From the NCBI RefSeq assembly GCF_012932495.1, contig NZ_JABCNG010000001.1, positions 930,001-994,000 of the forward strand: a stretch of 64,000 bases of DNA. The letters are read 5' to 3'. The notes under the pieces were generated by a model. That model was not told the origin of the DNA, made no database searches, and saw nothing but the letters and a program-made list of their open reading frames with translations. Made by a program: the position numbers and the translations under genes. This DNA is from Novosphingobium sp. SG919 (GTDB lineage Bacteria; Pseudomonadota; Alphaproteobacteria; Sphingomonadales; Sphingomonadaceae). The first letter of the stretch is position 1. Each line of letters begins with the position of its first letter. Below are positions 25,705-33,181 of this stretch, piece by piece.

Positions 25705-26076
25705 ATGATCCGGACTGCCAACTTCGCCAAGACCGTTGCACTCTCGCTGGCTGCCGTGGCCGCCATCAATGCCATGCCTGCTGCCGCGCAGAACGCGACC
25801 ACCGACATCCCGCATGCCGACCTGGATGTTGCGCACATCGACTTCACGTCGCCCAAGGCGGTAAAGGCGCTGCAGATGCGGCTGCGCCGCCTGGCCACCA
25901 AGATCTGCACGCCGTTCACTGATGGCAGCGGTCACATGACGAGCGACGAAATGCATTGCTTCAACACGGCAATGAAGGGCGGCCTCGCCCAGATCGAAAC
26001 GCACCGCCAGCTGGCCCTGGCCCGCGCGCCGCACACCACCGTTGCCGTCAACACCGACGTGCGCCCGGTGCATTGA
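25705..26076 (+). CDS. UrcA-family secreted protein (copy 1)
   Basis: This 123-residue protein has a signal peptide (about 1-28, cleavage after PAAAQ). The mature part contains the VAHIDFTSPKAVKALQMRLRRLA core typical of UrcA-family proteins and two cysteines (in TKICTPF and EMHCFNT) that could form a disulfide. The function is unknown; the family is named for a uranium-responsive Caulobacter gene. ATG 25705 is favoured over ATG 25699 because the GGGGG run then has normal spacing. A paralogue with the same upstream region lies at 32620. A strong terminator follows at 26202, so it is probably monocistronic. Confidence 0.85.
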   Translation: MIRTANFAKTVALSLAAVAAINAMPAAAQNATTDIPHADLDVAHIDFTSPKAVKALQMRLRRLATKICTPFTDGSGHMTSDEMHCFNTAMKGGLAQIETHRQLALARAPHTTVAVNTDVRPVH

Positions 26077-26201
26077 TCGGGCCGGTATCGCCCTTTCACG
26101 GCCAGGTTTCTTCCACTTTATCAGACCGAAGCGCGCGACGCCTATGCGGTGGGGGCGTGCGCTTTGAGGCTGCCGCGCATGCGACCCGCGCGGATCGGCC
26201 G

Positions 26202-26241
26202 CCGGCAGGTGCCTTCTTCCACAGGCACCTGCCGGTTTTTT
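26202..26241 (+). terminator. Strong intrinsic terminator after urcA copy 1
   Basis: A perfect 13-bp stem (26202-26214 with 26223-26235, 8-nt loop) is followed directly by TTTTTT. It lies 126 bp after the urcA stop and 53 bp before the SLOG-protein start, so it isolates the two transcripts. The 125 bp between urcA and the stem hold no recognisable gene. Confidence 0.9.
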
Positions 26242-26293
26242 CTGGAGTCAAAGGCCAACTGCGCAGCTGTGGTGTGGAGGAAGGCTTGTCGCT

Positions 26294-27970
26294 ATGATCG
26301 GAAGGCATGACACGACCGCGCGCCGAGGAACCCCGTTGCCGATGATCGCTGCCCCTCCGGTGCGGACCAGCCTGGCCGCCATCATTACCGCCGCGCGCGC
26401 CGGCAGCCTGGGCTTTGCCATGGCGATGTTCGAGGCGGGTGGCTGGAGTGCACGGGGCGACGATCCGGCGGCGCTGGCGACGCAGGCGCGCCTGTTGAAA
26501 GAGGCGGCGCTGCGTGCGCGCGGCGCGGCGCGGACCGGGGCGCTGGTGGCGGCGGCGGATGCCTTTGCCGCCGCCGCCGCGTTGAACCCGCAGCCGTGGC
26601 TGTGGATCGACGAGGCGGTGCTGCGACGGCTGGCGGGCGACTGCGACGCGGCCGAACGCCTGGCACGCAGGGTCTTGGCCGCGTTGACGGCGGAGAATGA
26701 ATGGGCCGAGACGCCTTATTTCATCGCCGCGGCGCGGGCGCAGGCCCATCTCGTGTGTGGTGAGGCCACGGCGGCGCGGGCGGCTTTTGCCGCGGCCTGC
26801 GCGGCCGATCCCGATGGCTGGGCCGATCGCGCGGCGACCTTGCGGCAGATGGCGCTGGTGCTGGCGGCGATGGGCGCGGACGCCGGGTGGCTCGATGCGT
26901 TCCGCCCGCCGCGCTCGCTGAACTTTGCCGGGCATCTGGGCGTTTCGGCGGCAGCGGGGGACCGCCTGCGCGACGTGGTGGGCGAATGGCTGACCGTAGA
27001 GGGTGTCGGCTTCGGGTTCGGTGCGTTGGCTGCGGGTGCAGATATCGTTGTGGCCGAGGCCTTGCTGGCGCGCGGGTCGGAATTGCATGTCGTGCTGCCG
27101 ATCGGGGTGGAGGCGTTCATCGCGCAATCGGTGATGCCCTATGATCCGGCGTGGTTGCCGCGGTTTCACGCCTGTCTCGATGCGGCGCAATCGGTGCGCT
27201 GCCTCACCGCGCTGCGCGGCGCCTATGAGCCGCTGGCGACGCGGCTGGCAGCAGATGTGGCGATGGGCGCGGCCGTGCTCAATGCGCGGATGCTGGCGAG
27301 CGGGGCTGCGCAATTGCTGATCACCGATGGTGGAGCGGGGCGGTTTGGCGCGGGCCTTTCGACCGCCTATCTGGGCGAGCGGTGGCGCGACGCAGGGCCT
27401 CAGCACTGCATCGCGGCGGTGCGTGATGCGCCGGTGGTGGCTTCGGGCGCGCTTGGTGCGCCCGAAGGCCGGGTCGACCGGCGGCTGGCGGCGATGCTGT
27501 GGATCGGTTTTGCCGGGCTGGACGATCTTGACGAAGATGGGTTTTCATCTGCGCTCGACGCGGTGATCGCGCCGTTTCGCGCGGCCTGTGCGGCCTTGCC
27601 AGTGCAGCCCGAGCTGACACTGCCGGTGGGCAACGCACGGCTGGTGGCCTTTGCCGATCCCGACGCGGCCTGGGCCTATGCCTGTGCCTTGCTGGCGATG
27701 CCGCCACTGGGCGCGCCGGGGGTTAATGTGCCTTTGCGCGTTTCGGGGCACTATGCGCTGGCGCACTGGCTGGAAGCGCCCGCGGCGCTGGTTGGGCGCG
27801 GGATCGCCGAGCTCGGGATGATCGCCGCAGCCGCGCTGCCCGGGGTGTTGACGGCGAGCGAGACGCTGGCCGCGGCGCTGTGCGTGAACCAGGGTGACCG
27901 GATTTCGCCCGAGTTGGTGGGCGAGGTTGACGATATCCGGCTCTTCGCGATTTCGGCAGTCGGGGATTGA
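26294..27970 (+). CDS. TPR / SLOG-like / degenerate nucleotidyl-cyclase protein
   Basis: This 558-residue soluble protein has three parts. Residues about 60-200 are Ala-rich TPR-like helices matching the TRAFs-binding/TPR region of a known bacterial architecture. Residues about 208-305 look like a SLOG-type Rossmannoid domain, with FAGHLG at 211-216, then GFGALAAGADIVVAEALL and HVVLPIGVEAF. Residues about 395-550 resemble a class III cyclase but are degenerate: the metal-binding segment reads AMLWIGFAGLD (no FADV-type Asp) and the later GD is GN in LPVGNARLVAF. It may therefore bind a nucleotide signal without making one. The start ATG 26294 has AGGAAGG upstream. The assignment is by pattern recognition and needs a profile search. 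Confidence 0.6.
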   Translation: MIGRHDTTARRGTPLPMIAAPPVRTSLAAIITAARAGSLGFAMAMFEAGGWSARGDDPAALATQARLLKEAALRARGAARTGALVAAADAFAAAAALNPQPWLWIDEAVLRRLAGDCDAAERLARRVLAALTAENEWAETPYFIAAARAQAHLVCGEATAARAAFAAACAADPDGWADRAATLRQMALVLAAMGADAGWLDAFRPPRSLNFAGHLGVSAAAGDRLRDVVGEWLTVEGVGFGFGALAAGADIVVAEALLARGSELHVVLPIGVEAFIAQSVMPYDPAWLPRFHACLDAAQSVRCLTALRGAYEPLATRLAADVAMGAAVLNARMLASGAAQLLITDGGAGRFGAGLSTAYLGERWRDAGPQHCIAAVRDAPVVASGALGAPEGRVDRRLAAMLWIGFAGLDDLDEDGFSSALDAVIAPFRAACAALPVQPELTLPVGNARLVAFADPDAAWAYACALLAMPPLGAPGVNVPLRVSGHYALAHWLEAPAALVGRGIAELGMIAAAALPGVLTASETLAAALCVNQGDRISPELVGEVDDIRLFAISAVGD

Positions 27971-27986
27971 GCGCTGGTGCGCGTGA

Positions 27987-28661
27987 TCAGTAGATCAGTT
28001 CTTCGAGGCGGTGCGGGGCGACAACAGCGAGGCCTTGCGCGTCGCGGCGGATGATGCCGCGTTTTTCCAGCGCCGAGATTGCGCGGCTGACCGTCTCGCG
28101 CGTCGATTGCACCTTGAGCGCAAGTTGGCTGAGCACCGGTGGCGGGCTGATCGTCATGGCGGTGCCGGCCTGCGCCTGGCGCAGGATTTCGGCATGGATG
28201 CGGCCGTTGGCTGAAAGCGTGGCACCCTCGACCATGCGGCGGGTGATCCTGGACAGGCGCGCGACGAGGCGGCGCGAAACCGCCAGCGCGACGCAGTTGT
28301 AGTTGGCCATCAGATCGAGAAAGGCGGCGTTGCCGATCGCTGCAGCGCAGCTGGGGGCGATCGCCGAAATGTCGTGCGCGGCGCGTTCGGTTTCGAACAG
28401 GCCGTTTTCGCCGAACAGGTCGCCACGGCCATAGTCCTCGACCGCGACGAGGCGGCCGTCGAGCCCGAAGGCCTGCATCCGGGCGTTGCCCGCAACCATG
28501 ACGTGGACGGCATCGAACACGCTGTCACAGGCAACGATTACCGCCTTGGCGGGGTAATCGCGCAAGTGCGCCTTGCCGTTTATCGCCGTGGCGACAGCGG
28601 GTGGGCAGGCAAAGGTTTCGGCCAGCACGGCTTGGGCATCGTGGCGGGCGGGGGTGTCCAT
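27987..28661 (-). CDS. Crp/Fnr-family transcriptional regulator
   Basis: This 224-residue protein has an N-terminal cyclic-nucleotide-binding-type beta-barrel (DYGRGDLFGENGLFETERA, about 77-95), a dimerisation helix, and a C-terminal winged helix with the recognition segment LALKVQSTRETVSRAISALEKRGII (about 178-202). It lacks the N-terminal Cys cluster of FNR, so it is not an obvious oxygen sensor. The Arg/Ser pair for cAMP binding is not clear, so the ligand is unknown. It ends 16 bp from the convergent SLOG gene and is divergent from the protease gene, so it is well placed to control the protease-TIR pair through the repeats at 28775-28812. Confidence 0.9.
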   Translation of the reverse strand: MDTPARHDAQAVLAETFACPPAVATAINGKAHLRDYPAKAVIVACDSVFDAVHVMVAGNARMQAFGLDGRLVAVEDYGRGDLFGENGLFETERAAHDISAIAPSCAAAIGNAAFLDLMANYNCVALAVSRRLVARLSRITRRMVEGATLSANGRIHAEILRQAQAGTAMTISPPPVLSQLALKVQSTRETVSRAISALEKRGIIRRDAQGLAVVAPHRLEELIY

Positions 28662-28774
28662 ATGCCCAGCGTATCAGGTGCAGGGCTCGCCCGAAAGGCC
28701 CACCAGCGGGACAATGAACAGGCAGCCGTTGCGGATGCGGCGTCTTCGGCCGCTGGACACGGCTATTTGCGTCA

Positions 28775-28812
28775 GAATGTAAAATTGCCTTGGAATGTAA
28801 AATCGGGCAATT
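28775..28812. promoter_or_regulatory. Direct and inverted repeats in the regulator/protease divergent region
   Basis: The 11-bp sequence GAATGTAAAAT occurs twice (28775-28785 and 28793-28803), 18 bp start to start. Overlapping it is an inverted pair, AATTGCC (28783-28789) with GGCAATT (28806-28812). This AT-rich island stands out in GC-rich surroundings, about 45-80 bp before the protease start and 115-150 bp before the regulator start. It is a plausible operator/promoter; the cognate protein is not known, the adjacent Crp/Fnr protein being the first candidate. Confidence 0.5.
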
Positions 28813-28854
28813 AACTGGCTGCGCGGATACGGCCGCGTCGCAAGAAAAAGCGAT

Positions 28855-30297
28855 ATGGGGCATAGCAGGCGTCAGTATTGGGGGGCGGTAGCACGCGGCT
28901 GCCGGTGCGGTCTTGCGGCAGTGATACTGGCGCTGGTGGCGGCATGGCCGGCGCAGGCGCGGGATCGCGGTGCAACCGCGGCGACGATCAGTGGGCCCCA
29001 GGTGGCGACGCGGGTGGTGGCGGTCGGCGTGCGGCGGTACAAGATCACGGACGGCATGGCCGAGCGGATAGAAGCGGACGGCGGCCTTACGGACTTGCCG
29101 CAGGTGACCGTGACCCATCGCGAGCTGGTGCGCGATGGCATTCGCTACCGATTGTACACGTCGGCACCGCAGGTGTTTGGTGAAGAGACGATTCCCGCGC
29201 TGGCGTCGATAACGCTGGTGCCGCCGCAACGGCGATGCCCGTTGTCGCCCCGGCCCGACACGATGGGTATCTGGCAGGTGTCGGCGGCAGGGCGGGCCTT
29301 GCCCGACCGCACGATCAACGGGATGCGGCTGGCAAGGCGAACACGGCTGGCCTGGCGGTGTATGTTGCTGCGGCGGCCGCACTCGGTGGGGGTGGTCGGC
29401 GGGACGCGGGTGCGCGACTTGCAGCAGGCGACGCCATGGCAGGCCGAGTTCTATTCGACCGCGCGCTACGTGCGGCAGGATTTCGTGGCCGACGCGGCAA
29501 TGGTGCGCGCGGGCAGCCCCAATGCCGAATACCTGAACCAGCGCCACGCGTACGAATTCCATCATCATTGCGGCGGGGTGCTCATCGCGCCGCAATGGGT
29601 GCTGACCGCACAGCATTGCATCATCAATGCCGATGGCGCGATCGATCCCGACTATGTGCGGCGCTGGCAGCGGATTCGGCTGGGAACGCAGGATCTGGTC
29701 CAGGGCGGCGCGACTTATGCGATTGCCAAGGTGGTGCTGCACCCGGATTTCAACGAGCGGCGCTTTCGCAACGACATTGCGCTGTTGCGGATCGCCGCCG
29801 ATGCCGAGACTGTGCCGATGGACGATCCGAAGCGGATTGCGCCCTTGCGCATATCTGGTGTGCGCGCCGACGATCCCTTGCCCGACGATTGGGTGATCAT
29901 GGCGGTTTACGGCTGGGGAACGATGACCGCGCACGGCGACGACACCGCGCCCCACCTGGATGACAAGGGCCATCTGCTCCACGAGGCGCGCGAGCTGCGC
30001 ATGGTGCGGCTCGATCCGGTGCCGCGCGCTGTTTGCGCGCGCAACCGCCACTATCGCGGGGTGGTGACCGATGGCGTGGTCTGTGCCGGCTATGGCCCGG
30101 GCGGGCGCGATTCGTGCCAGGGAGACAGCGGTGGGCCGCTGGTGGGCATGAACGGTGACGATCCCGAGGCGCTGGTGGGGATCGTTTCGGGCGGATATGG
30201 CTGCGCCTTGCCCAATGTGCCGGGGATTTACACGAACGTGGCGCATTACCTGCCGTGGATCCGCAAAGTGGTGGGTGCTGGAGCGCTGGCGCCATGA
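28855..30297 (+). CDS. Secreted trypsin-like serine protease (S1) with long N-terminal prodomain
   Basis: This is a 480-residue S1 protease. A signal peptide or anchor (about 12-36) is followed by about 145 residues of unknown type, then a chymotrypsin fold starting at VVGGTRV (about V180) with ATPWQAEFY. Catalytic residues are His254 in LTAQHC, Asp307 in FRNDIALL and Ser425 in SCQGDSGGPLV. Asp419, six residues before the serine, predicts cleavage after Arg/Lys. The bond before VVGG is Gly-Val instead of Arg-Ile, so activation is not ordinary tryptic cleavage. The gene overlaps the TIR gene by 4 bp (ATGA). The target is unknown; the context suggests a sensor or processing role beside the TIR protein. 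Confidence 0.9.
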   Translation: MGHSRRQYWGAVARGCRCGLAAVILALVAAWPAQARDRGATAATISGPQVATRVVAVGVRRYKITDGMAERIEADGGLTDLPQVTVTHRELVRDGIRYRLYTSAPQVFGEETIPALASITLVPPQRRCPLSPRPDTMGIWQVSAAGRALPDRTINGMRLARRTRLAWRCMLLRRPHSVGVVGGTRVRDLQQATPWQAEFYSTARYVRQDFVADAAMVRAGSPNAEYLNQRHAYEFHHHCGGVLIAPQWVLTAQHCIINADGAIDPDYVRRWQRIRLGTQDLVQGGATYAIAKVVLHPDFNERRFRNDIALLRIAADAETVPMDDPKRIAPLRISGVRADDPLPDDWVIMAVYGWGTMTAHGDDTAPHLDDKGHLLHEARELRMVRLDPVPRAVCARNRHYRGVVTDGVVCAGYGPGGRDSCQGDSGGPLVGMNGDDPEALVGIVSGGYGCALPNVPGIYTNVAHYLPWIRKVVGAGALAP

Positions 30298-32276
30298 GCG
30301 AAGTGGCAACGGCAGCGGACGATATGGGCACGACCACCGGGGGCGGCTCTGGGGCTGGCGGGCCAACGGTGTTCGTTTCCTATGCGCGACCCGATCGGGC
30401 GCGGGCCGAGCAGCTTGTGGTGGCGTTGCAGGCGGCGGGGCTGGATGTCTGGTGGGACGAGCTGATCGCCGGGGGGGCGGCCTTTGCCCAGTCGATCGAG
30501 GCGGCGCTGGACGCGGCGGAGATGGTCGTGGTCGCCTGGTCTGCAGCCTCGGTGGCGTCGGACTGGGTGCGCGACGAGGCGGCGCATGGGCGCGACCGCG
30601 GGCGCTTGGTGCCGATCTCGCTGGACGGGACGCCGCCGCCGCTGGGGTTCCGGCAATATCAGGTGATCGATTTTTCACGCTGGGACGGCAGCAGCGACGC
30701 GGGTGAAACGCGGCGGCTGTTGGCGGCGATCCGCGCAGGGGCGCAGGGGCGGGCGGCAGCGCGCGGGCAAACGGTGCCGGTGGTGCCGCCCCCGGGGACA
30801 GCAGACCGGGCCGGGGTTTCGCGAAGGTCCTGGCTGGCCGGTGGCGCCGCGATCGGGCTGGCGGCGGTGGGCGGTGCCGGCTGGTGGTGGCGGCGCGGGG
30901 GCACCCACGCCGAAAACAGCATTGCGGTGTTGCCGCTGACCAACCTGAGCGGCGATCCCACGCAGGCGTGGTTTTCCGATGGCCTCTCCGACGAGTTGCG
31001 CGCGCGCCTGGGGCAGACCGGGCTGTTTCGCGTGGCGGCGCAAGTCTCTTCCAACCAGTTTCGCGGGCAGGCGGTAGATGCCCGCAGCGTGGCGGCAAAG
31101 TTGGGCGTGGCCTATCTGCTCGATGGCAGCGTGCGGCGCCAAGGGGCCGCGATGCGGATCACGGTCGAACTGGTAGAGGCCGGAACGGGCCTGGTGAAAT
31201 GGTCGCGCGATTACGATAGCGGGCTGAGCAATGTCCTCGCGGTGCAGGCCGATATCGCCGCTATGGTGACGCAGGCGATCGCGGGTACGCTCAGCCCTGT
31301 TGCGCGCGCGGCGGTGCAGGAGGCGGGGACCACCAGCGTCGATGCCTATGACGCATTCCTGAAAGGGCGGGCGGCCTATCAATCAGATATCGGCGCCGAA
31401 TCGGACCGCGAGGCGGCACGCTTGTTCGATGTCGCGATCCGGGCCGATCCGCACTACGCCCAGGCTTGGGCCGCGCGGGCCAGCGCATTGCTCGATATCG
31501 GCGCGAACTATGCGACCGCGGCCGAGATGCGCGATCTCTATACCCAGGCGGTGGTATCGGCGCAGCGCGCGGTGGAACTGGCGCCGCGGCTGGCCATGGC
31601 GCAGTTGGGCATGGGCGATGCTCTGTTCACAGCGCGGCTGGACGCGCGCGCGGCAGCGCCATGGTTCGCGCGGGCGCGCGATCTGGGCAGCGAGGATGCG
31701 GCGATCCTGGTGCCTTACGCGTTCTTTGCCGCCAAGACTGGACGCAGTGCCGCGGCGCTGACGGCGATCGAGACGGCGATCGGGCTCGATCCGCTCAACC
31801 CGCTGGTGCCGCGCGCCAAGGGCCGGATGCTCTATTACGCCGGTCGGTGGGATGCGGCGATCGCGGCGGCGCGCCAGGCGCTGGGCATGAATGCGCAGCT
31901 TTCGGGCGCGCATGGCGACATTGGCCGGGCACTGGTGATGCAGGGGCAACTGGCCGAAGCGGCTGCCGCCTTTGCCCAGGAGCCACGCGCCGACGTCCGC
32001 CTGACCGGGCAGGCGATCGTCGCGGGGCGGCAGGAAAATCGCGCCGCCGGGGCCACGGCGATGGCACAACTGCAGGCGCAGTTCGGCGAGACGATCATGT
32101 ATCAAATCGCGCAGATCCACGCACAGTGGGGCGAGCCCGGCCCGGCTATCGCCGCGCTGCAGCGCGCTTATGCGCTGCTCGATTCGGGGCTGTCGCAGAT
32201 GGCGTGCGATCCCCTGCTGGCAACATTGCGCGGTGACCCGCGCTTCGTGGCCCTGCGCGGGACACTGGGTTTGTGA
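30294..32276 (+). CDS. TIR domain - membrane segment - TolB/FlgO-like - TPR protein
   Basis: This 660-residue protein opens with a TIR domain (about 25-150: TVFVSYARPDRARAEQL, WWDELI, then SDWVRDEAAHG). E95 is in the place of the NADase glutamate, so NAD cleavage is plausible. A linker leads to SRRSWLAGGAAIGLAAVGG (about 176-194), a twin-arginine-like motif before a single membrane helix. Then comes a TolB/FlgO-like region (about 205-335, IAVLPLTNLSGDP) and TPR-type helices to the end. It starts inside the protease stop. The usual topology would put TIR in the cytoplasm and the TPR part outside. Similar TIR-TPR proteins occur in other sphingomonads; none has a settled function that I can name. 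Confidence 0.85.
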   Translation: MSEVATAADDMGTTTGGGSGAGGPTVFVSYARPDRARAEQLVVALQAAGLDVWWDELIAGGAAFAQSIEAALDAAEMVVVAWSAASVASDWVRDEAAHGRDRGRLVPISLDGTPPPLGFRQYQVIDFSRWDGSSDAGETRRLLAAIRAGAQGRAAARGQTVPVVPPPGTADRAGVSRRSWLAGGAAIGLAAVGGAGWWWRRGGTHAENSIAVLPLTNLSGDPTQAWFSDGLSDELRARLGQTGLFRVAAQVSSNQFRGQAVDARSVAAKLGVAYLLDGSVRRQGAAMRITVELVEAGTGLVKWSRDYDSGLSNVLAVQADIAAMVTQAIAGTLSPVARAAVQEAGTTSVDAYDAFLKGRAAYQSDIGAESDREAARLFDVAIRADPHYAQAWAARASALLDIGANYATAAEMRDLYTQAVVSAQRAVELAPRLAMAQLGMGDALFTARLDARAAAPWFARARDLGSEDAAILVPYAFFAAKTGRSAAALTAIETAIGLDPLNPLVPRAKGRMLYYAGRWDAAIAAARQALGMNAQLSGAHGDIGRALVMQGQLAEAAAAFAQEPRADVRLTGQAIVAGRQENRAAGATAMAQLQAQFGETIMYQIAQIHAQWGEPGPAIAALQRAYALLDSGLSQMACDPLLATLRGDPRFVALRGTLGL

Positions 32277-32314
32277 ACGGTCCGACGGCGGACCGCAATC
32301 GAGGAGAAACAGAC

Positions 32315-32518
32315 ATGCGCGTTCTGATCATGGCCATGGGGGCGGCCGCAATGCTGCTGGCGCCGGCAACAGCCGAGGCGAAGCATCCCCGCCACCATCA
32401 TCACAAGAAGGTAAAGCCGCCCAAGAAGCACGCTCAGGTAAAGAACGATGGCCACGGAAAGAACGACGGCCATGGAAAGAATGACGGGCACGGCAAAAAC
32501 GACGGCCACGGCAAATAA
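32315..32518 (+). CDS. Small secreted His/Lys-rich protein with KNDGHG repeats
   Basis: This 67-residue protein has a signal peptide (about 1-22, ending in ATAEA), then a HPRHHHHKK cluster and a Lys-rich linker. It finishes with four tandem KNDGHG units (residues 43-66) and a final Lys. GAGGAG at 32301-32306 supports ATG 32315; a longer frame begins inside the TIR gene end. The mature peptide is very basic and His-rich, which suggests binding of metal ions or of an anionic polymer, but this is inference. It lies 38 bp after the TIR gene and just before the second urcA palindrome. I do not recognise the family. Confidence 0.7.
   Translation: MRVLIMAMGAAAMLLAPATAEAKHPRHHHHKKVKPPKKHAQVKNDGHGKNDGHGKNDGHGKNDGHGK
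32441..32512 (+). repeat. Four 18-bp coding repeats (KNDGHG)
   Basis: Four tandem 18-bp units each encode Lys-Asn-Asp-Gly-His-Gly. Most differences between units are third-base changes, so selection keeps the peptide while the DNA has drifted. Expansion or contraction by slippage is possible. Confidence 0.8.
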
Positions 32519-32525
32519 CATGCCG

Positions 32526-32570
32526 GCGTGACGGCCGTCACGCGCAAGCCAGGAGTGGTCCGGGTAGTCA
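32526..32570 (+). promoter_or_regulatory. Predicted operator and promoter region of the second urcA gene
   Basis: The same 18-bp perfect palindrome as before the first urcA lies at 32526-32543, 7 bp after the stop of the KNDGHG gene. TAGTCA follows at 32565-32570 at the same 22-bp distance. The block from there to the start codon is nearly identical to that of copy 1, while the bases between palindrome and TAGTCA differ, which argues for conserved spacing between two functional sites. Confidence 0.6.
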
Positions 32571-32619
32571 TCCCTTGTCAGGCAGGAACGCCTGGACAGA
32601 CTTTGACAGGGGAATGACC

Positions 32620-32985
32620 ATGATCCGGACCGCCAACTACGCCAAGACCGTTGTTCTATCGCTCGCCGCCGCGGCCATCGCCGGCGCCATGCCCGCTGCC
32701 GCGCAGAACGCGACGGCCGACATCCCGCATGCCGAGATGGATATCGCGCATGTCGATTTCACCTCGCCCAAGGCGGTGAAAGCGCTGAAGGCGCAACTGC
32801 GCCGTGTGGCCGCCGAAATGTGCACGCCGTTCAATGACGGCACTGTTCACATGGCTACCGAAGAGATGCAATGCTACAACAGGGCGGTAAAAGGCGGCCT
32901 CGCCCAGATCGAAACCCGCCGCCAACTGGCTCTGGCCCGCGCGCAGCAGATCACCGTTGCCGCCAACACCCAAGTGCGCCCGTAA
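32620..32985 (+). CDS. UrcA-family secreted protein (copy 2)
   Basis: This is a 121-residue paralogue of the protein at 25705. The signal peptide (MIRTANYAKTVVLSLAAAAI, cleavage after PAAAQ) and the core HVDFTSPKAVKALKAQLRRVA are highly similar, and both cysteines (in EMCTPF and EMQCYN) are kept. ATG 32620 is chosen as in copy 1; ATG 32614 is too close to the GGGG run. The shared upstream region shows that the promoter and the gene were duplicated together, on both sides of the SLOG-protease-TIR segment. A terminator stands at 33122. The function is unknown; the Caulobacter homologue is metal-responsive. Confidence 0.85.
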   Translation: MIRTANYAKTVVLSLAAAAIAGAMPAAAQNATADIPHAEMDIAHVDFTSPKAVKALKAQLRRVAAEMCTPFNDGTVHMATEEMQCYNRAVKGGLAQIETRRQLALARAQQITVAANTQVRP

Positions 32986-33121
32986 CCAGCCATGCCTACC
33001 CCATGGTACTGCGCGATCGTGGACAACGGCGCTTTTGCAAGGTGACTGTCCGCAACCGGACATACTTCGTTCTGCCCGTTCACGCCGTTCTCAGCGTGGG
33101 TCACCATTTGCGCCACCTATG

Positions 33122-33158
33122 AAAAGACCCGCCATCGGTTAGCGATGGCGGGTCTTTT
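33122..33158. terminator. Bidirectional terminator between urcA copy 2 and rne
   Basis: A perfect 16-bp stem (33122-33137 with 33143-33158, 5-nt loop) begins with AAAA and ends with TTTT, so it forms in both directions. It lies 24 bp past the rne stop on the minus strand and 137 bp past urcA copy 2 on the plus strand. The 136 bp before it hold no recognisable gene. Confidence 0.88.
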
Positions 33159-33181
33159 GGATGGGCCTTCAGGCCCCAGGC

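Noticed and set aside
25609..33158. The urcA duplication as the ends of a transposon or genomic island.
   Set aside because: No transposase, integrase or target-site duplication is visible. The repeats are direct gene-plus-promoter copies, and the base composition is like the neighbours. Recombination between the copies remains possible but is not shown.
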